Part shown: one piece after another, positions 59,413-64,000 of the stretch
Layout: each line of letters opens with the position of its first letter
Numbering within the stretch: position 1 is the stretch's first letter
The notes under the pieces: model-generated
Told to the model about the DNA's origin: nothing
The model's database searches: none
The model's input: only the letters and a program-made list of their open reading frames with translations
Assembly (NCBI GenBank): GCA_024500155.1
Contig: CM044858.1
Coordinates: 2,356,001 to 2,420,000, forward strand
DNA length: 64,000 nucleotides
Direction of reading: 5' to 3'
From: Chenopodium formosanum
Lineage: Eukaryota; Streptophyta; Magnoliopsida; Caryophyllales; Amaranthaceae
Program-made: the position numbers and the translations under genes

Positions 59413-59970
59413 GGGCAGATACTAACCTTGTTTTTTTTTTAGGTCTATGATGGTGATGAAGTGGAGGATGCAACTTTTTGGACAACTCTTTCCTGAACCG
59501 GCTTTTGGATGAAGAAAAAGCGAAGATGCTGCCCCTAATTTAGCATTAATTAGGATAGAAGTTTTAGGATGTGGGTAATTATGATAGGATTAGTTTTAGG
59601 CTAGTGCTAACTTTTGGAAATTTCATGCTCAAATGTATTCATTAGGAGGTAGAGAACTTTGATGATGTTTTGTGTAAACAGAAAATTCTAGCTATGTGTG
59701 TGATACTTTTATACCCCCACTTGCTTGTGAAACATAAGTGGAGGGAAAATTTGGATGAAAATTTGGTTGGTTTTAAATTTTGGGAGGGAAAAGTACACCC
59801 TCCCAAAATTTCAGCCCATGTGAAACCTTTAAAAAAGTGGTCCCTTTCCCTTCCCTCCTTTTTTAATTTTAATCACATGGGATTACATGCATGCTTAACA
59901 CCCTTAAAAGTTTTGACTTGGGAGTTGTGCACACCCCCTTTGTTGCAAGAAATAAGAAACGGAGGGAGTA

Positions 59971-62900
59971 CTTTAAGTTACTGGCACAGTGCACGCCTCA
60001 AATGCAAGGCGCGTGGGCCCATAAATATCTGCAACGCCATGTGTCAGTCCGTTAGTTTCTAATTTCATGCATCCCTCATTTTTTGGGGGGCACACCCTAA
60101 CATTAGCTCCCACCAACTCACTTATACCACGCGCATCTCTTTTGAGTGAATATCACTCACATTTTTCGTGTTTATACCATAAATAAACTCACTCACTACG
60201 ATTTTGTAGCAGAAAGATGTGCTTGTTTAATAAAAAATGCGATCCAGGCATACAACAAATCAACGATAGAGGCTTAATTAACTTATGCTTTAGTTATGGT
60301 TGTACAGTTGTACGTGTTCGGCTATAAGTTTTATATTGTGGTTGTTTATTGCATGGTTGTATCAAGTTGTATGGCTAATGCAAGAATGTTTGAAAATTCC
60401 AAAATAATCTAATTCGTATTTGGATTGGATTATGTTGTTAGTAGTTTGATGCCAAAAAACAACATGATACCAATTATCTTCAATGTACTATGGAGGGTTT
60501 CCTAATATTTGCTCTTTCTCTTACCTTATTAAAAAATATTAAAAAAATTATCCTCAATGTACTCGTATAGTTCATATATCAAAAAACGTATTTTTAAAAT
60601 TCAAGTATACTTGGATTCTAAACATGTTTTTTATTACGTAGTAGTTTATAAAATTAACAAGAAAAAAAAAAGCTTTATAAAATTATACTATTTGTATATT
60701 ATTATATATTAATTACTTTTTTTTTTGGGAGGGGGGGGGGGCGTGTAATTAGCTTATAATATTGGATATCAGATATATGGTACTGTAACTAGTATGATGT
60801 ATGTCCTGTTATAACTTTTTGAATAAAAAAGGTTGATCATCAAATTCAATTTCAGATATTCTAGTGTTCACCCTAATATATTTAAAAAATAAAAAATAAA
60901 AAAATAAAATGTTTAATAAGTTATACTCTGTAATTCATTACCTTTGATAATTTGCTTTCACTTTTGAATAAGATTAGGGTTATAATCCCCTCAGCTTATT
61001 TTGACTCACTTAAAACATAAGAAGCTAAATTTATACTTTAGGCAAAATAAGCTATGACAAGTCAATGTGAATGGAAGCTAAGAGAATAATACCATTGCTA
61101 GTTGTTAAAATAAAAACTTATAAAAATATTACACAATCTACAATTCTACATCCCCAAACAATTCTTACACTTTTATCTAAATGCTTTCACTTAAACATTA
61201 CAAATCGTTGTTGCATAAGGCTTATAGTATAGACAACCACAAATGTCAATGCTAACTATATCATAAAACTCATTCAACCAATTATCAATCCAACTTCTTG
61301 TATTTTATTCAGCAGCGGTAAGGTATATTATCATGAATATAAGCCACAATATTAGCTTGGTCAAAAAAAATGGCAAAACGCTAAGACGTATATAAATTTA
61401 CCTAAATTAAACTAACTATACAAATCAAGTCGTATGAAAATTACTTGAATTTAATTCGTTAAAGACTAGTTACTCCCTACATATAGACACAAAAAAAATG
61501 TCAACATTGGCATAAATAGACTAGTATAGTTGTTTTTTGCTGGCAATTTTAGTGAAGATAAAATGAACAATTTTGGAGGGTATTTTCTATGATAAATTTG
61601 AACGCATTGCGAAAAAAGTTTAATTGGCTACTTTGTTATTGGCTTATTGCCAGCTAGTTTTGCCCAAAAAAAAAAAAAAAAAAGCATTCTATCATGGGCC
61701 AATAAAGAAGATGGATGAGCTGATCATGCACCATGCATGTGATACTCGATTGTGACTAGATTATTCCAAAAAGTCAAGCAACTTGTGACAAACCAAACTT
61801 TGTGACAAACCAAACTTTATTCTATGAATTTCAAAGTAATATTAAGGAAAATTGGTCCTCATTCATTTTCTTTTTAAAAAAATAAATACTTCATATATAG
61901 CTATATATACAAATACAAGTATACAACCTAATTATTAAAACTAGGATAATACAATTATTTACACACTATGGACTGTATGGAGTACATGCTATATTGCTAT
62001 AGTGTAATGCGAAGTAGACTTTCTAATAATCAAACTAAGTCTAGAATAATTACTCTGCAATATTGTATATATATTGGTTTTTACGTACGATAGATTTAAA
62101 ACTACGAAGAAATAAAATTAAGTTGAAGTTTTTTTTTTAAAAAAAAAACAAAAAATAAAATGAAGTTAGAAAAAAGAGGAACTTCATGTCTTCCTTGGCT
62201 AGTGTATTTGTGTATGTGTTAGCTAGTCATCGATCAAGTTCATGTAAAAGCTCGTGTTCAAGTCACAAATTCACAATCATAACATTTATTACCGATTGAT
62301 GAAAAGCAAGGCAAGGATAACTTAAGTAATTTGGATTAAATTATGAAAATTATAAACATGTCAAATTGTTTTAAAAATTATATACGCACGCAATAACTAG
62401 CTACTAATTTAATTTCATAATATCTACTCTTAAAAATAATTTTTTAAGAAAAAAGATCATACTCCCATTGTGATGCTAGCTGCTTACATAGTACTATAGC
62501 TTAAAATGTAAGCCTATTAATAATCGTTCGTTTTAATAGGAAATTAAACAACTAAATTTTTTTATGAAAGAAATCTGATCAGAAAAACTATGAATCCTTT
62601 TATAAATTAAATTTTCGTATTATGGTAAAATAAAAAAATTGGAAAATTAGATTAAAAACATTGACCATGGCAACAATTGCCAGGGTAGCACATTTCACAT
62701 TAAAATACATGGATCGCATGGGAAAAGGACCGATAATTACCATATTTTACAAGTTTACGTGTTTTGGTAGGTAGAGGGGATTGGCTACACAATAATAAAA
62801 TATAAAAATATATTATTATTAAGATGTATGGTGTCCTTTGGCTTTTATTGAACTCCAAGTGTCACGGAAAATGCCACTTAAGATACCCAAAAATTGAAAT

Positions 62901-64000
62901 ATTGGTCTTATCCAAAAATATCTATACTTTTTATTATACTTCGTTAGGTTTGTAATGTAATAATTCTAAAAATGAAATAGTTCAAAAACGATTGGCACGT
63001 CGTCAAGCTATGTCAAGATACTTTGATATTTTAATCTCTCATGATTTTTTGCTTTTAAAATATGATTGTTTAAAGCATAGAACGTATGGGGTTGAATTTG
63101 ATTATTCGTAATGTATTTTGAGTAGTCAAAATTCTTGGCACGAGTTGAGAATTTAAGTTGTCTTTGACTTAACATGAGAACGTAAAAACACACTTTGTAT
63201 ATAAATGTATACCAATACATGCAGTTTAAGTATGGGAGCATCATGCTACAACAAATCAACAATCATGCATGTCAAAATAAGAATAACTTTTTAAAATCGA
63301 AGAAGGTAAATAACAACTTAACAGTTATTAATTAATATATTGCGGTACAATGCCCTTGGATGATCCACATACTCATGAATGGCATTCACAAAAGCACAAA
63401 CAACTCACCTTATTCAATCCGAACCCTCACAATCACATTATGTCTTCAAAGAGACAGAAAGAACTATAGAGTATTATCATATCGCTGGATAATAAGCCCA
63501 ACCTCATTAATACCCACCAAGATATCGATCCTTTATTTCCTACATAGATTTTTTAAAGAGATATCCAATAGATGCATGTATATATTATTAAAATATTTAA
63601 ATACATCAAATAAGTTAAAACTAGGCAAAAATTCATTGTAGTGTTAAGTTCAATTCACCTGCTTATATATGCAAATTTATTATATGATATGATTTTATTT
63701 CCATATTTAGTTAAACTTTGATATTACTTGTATGAGTTGTATCCAGTCTCCTAAGATCTAAAAAATAATGAAATGAGATATTATTAGTTTCAAATTAATG
63801 AATATTTTCCAAACACAAAATTTTTCATAGTCATTCTTATAATAAGTGTATATATGATTAAATAACCTGAATTGAATATAGCCTTAACCTTTATTATTTT
63901 GGGAGTTTCAAAATCGGCCATTGACTCATTGAGTACAAATATTTAGACATAGAAGTAGTTGTCATGTTTATCGAAATGAGCAACATAGCCAACATTGCTT
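59971..64000. other. Right-hand spacer, no supported gene
   Basis: AT-rich. A G14-rich homopolymer lies at 60727-60741, an A run at 61666-61683 and a 17-bp tandem repeat TGTGACAAACCAAACTT at 61784-61817. The frames at 63008-63262 and 63360-63641 show no recognisable protein, codon bias or splice context. Confidence 0.5.

Larger units (their letters stand above)
55245..59968. mobile_element. Mariner-like element (plant MLE), 4724 bp, complete, with two genes
   Basis: The 28-bp termini match except at position 9: CTCCCTCCATTTCTTATTTC... (55245-55272) and, reversed, CTCCCTCCGTTTCTTATTTC... (59941-59968), both ending TTGCAACA. TA flanks both sides (55243-55244, 59969-59970). A further TTTCTTGCAACA copy near 55297-55308 may be a second transposase site. 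Inside: a transposase gene (minus, 57907-59412), an unassigned gene (plus, 55752-56300) and a nested hAT MITE (57303-57872). Without the MITE and its duplication the element would be 4146 bp. Both reading frames are open, so the element may be recent and autonomous. Confidence 0.93.

Noticed and set aside
1..64000. CRISPR arrays, rRNA and tRNA genes
   Set aside because: None seen; tandem repeats here are micro/minisatellites without spacer structure, and tRNA-like A/B boxes occur only in SINEs.

Overview
This is a plant nuclear window, almost certainly from a core eudicot. Genes carry many GT-AG introns, they lie far apart in AT-rich DNA, and the spacers are full of small transposons. The tract 'tacggagta/actccgta', seen many times, together with a Vulmar-like mariner element suggests Caryophyllales (Amaranthaceae/Chenopodiaceae). 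That placement is inference.

Six host genes can be modelled with consistent splice phases. (1) 1-2096 (-): 5' part of ANGUSTIFOLIA, a plant CtBP homologue, running off the left edge. (2) 4863-7543 (-): two-exon 'erythronate-4-phosphate dehydrogenase family' protein of unknown function with a Gly-rich membrane segment. (3) 13509-15779 (-): LHCB5 (CP26), five exons. (4) 23498-25918 (+): HIPP-type protein with an HMA-like fold lacking CxxC and ending in a CaaX box. (5) 30250-33346 (-): type-1 ACC synthase, five exons, with the full phospho-regulated tail. (6) 47933-52681 (-): TRAIP-like RING ubiquitin ligase, nine exons, one intron apparently GC-AG, with E2F-like sites upstream. They show no operon-like or pathway link.

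The rest is a rich transposon record, and several elements can be delimited to the base by target-site duplications. They are: a CACTA element (9465-10103); a Tourist-like MITE family (10951, 11162, 19215, 22778); Stowaway-like MITEs (8701, 20739, 29084, 29731); RTE-type LINE tails in or ending in (TAA)n or (TTGA)n (18427, 19757, 40301); a Mutator-type MITE with 9-bp TSD (37247); tRNA-derived SINEs (10147, 43369); Helitrons (42191-44861 and 45174-46891); a copia LTR/PBS remnant (9149) and a possible solo LTR (11844).

The most notable object is a 4.7-kb mariner-like element, 55245-59968, flanked by TA with 28-bp terminal inverted repeats. It holds an apparently intact 501-residue DD39D transposase (-) and, convergent to it, a second intact 182-codon gene (+) I cannot assign. 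That gene has a CT-rich leader and an upstream ORF whose stop overlaps its start. A hAT MITE with a perfect 8-bp TSD is nested between the two genes. The last 4 kb (59970-64000) shows no gene I can support.
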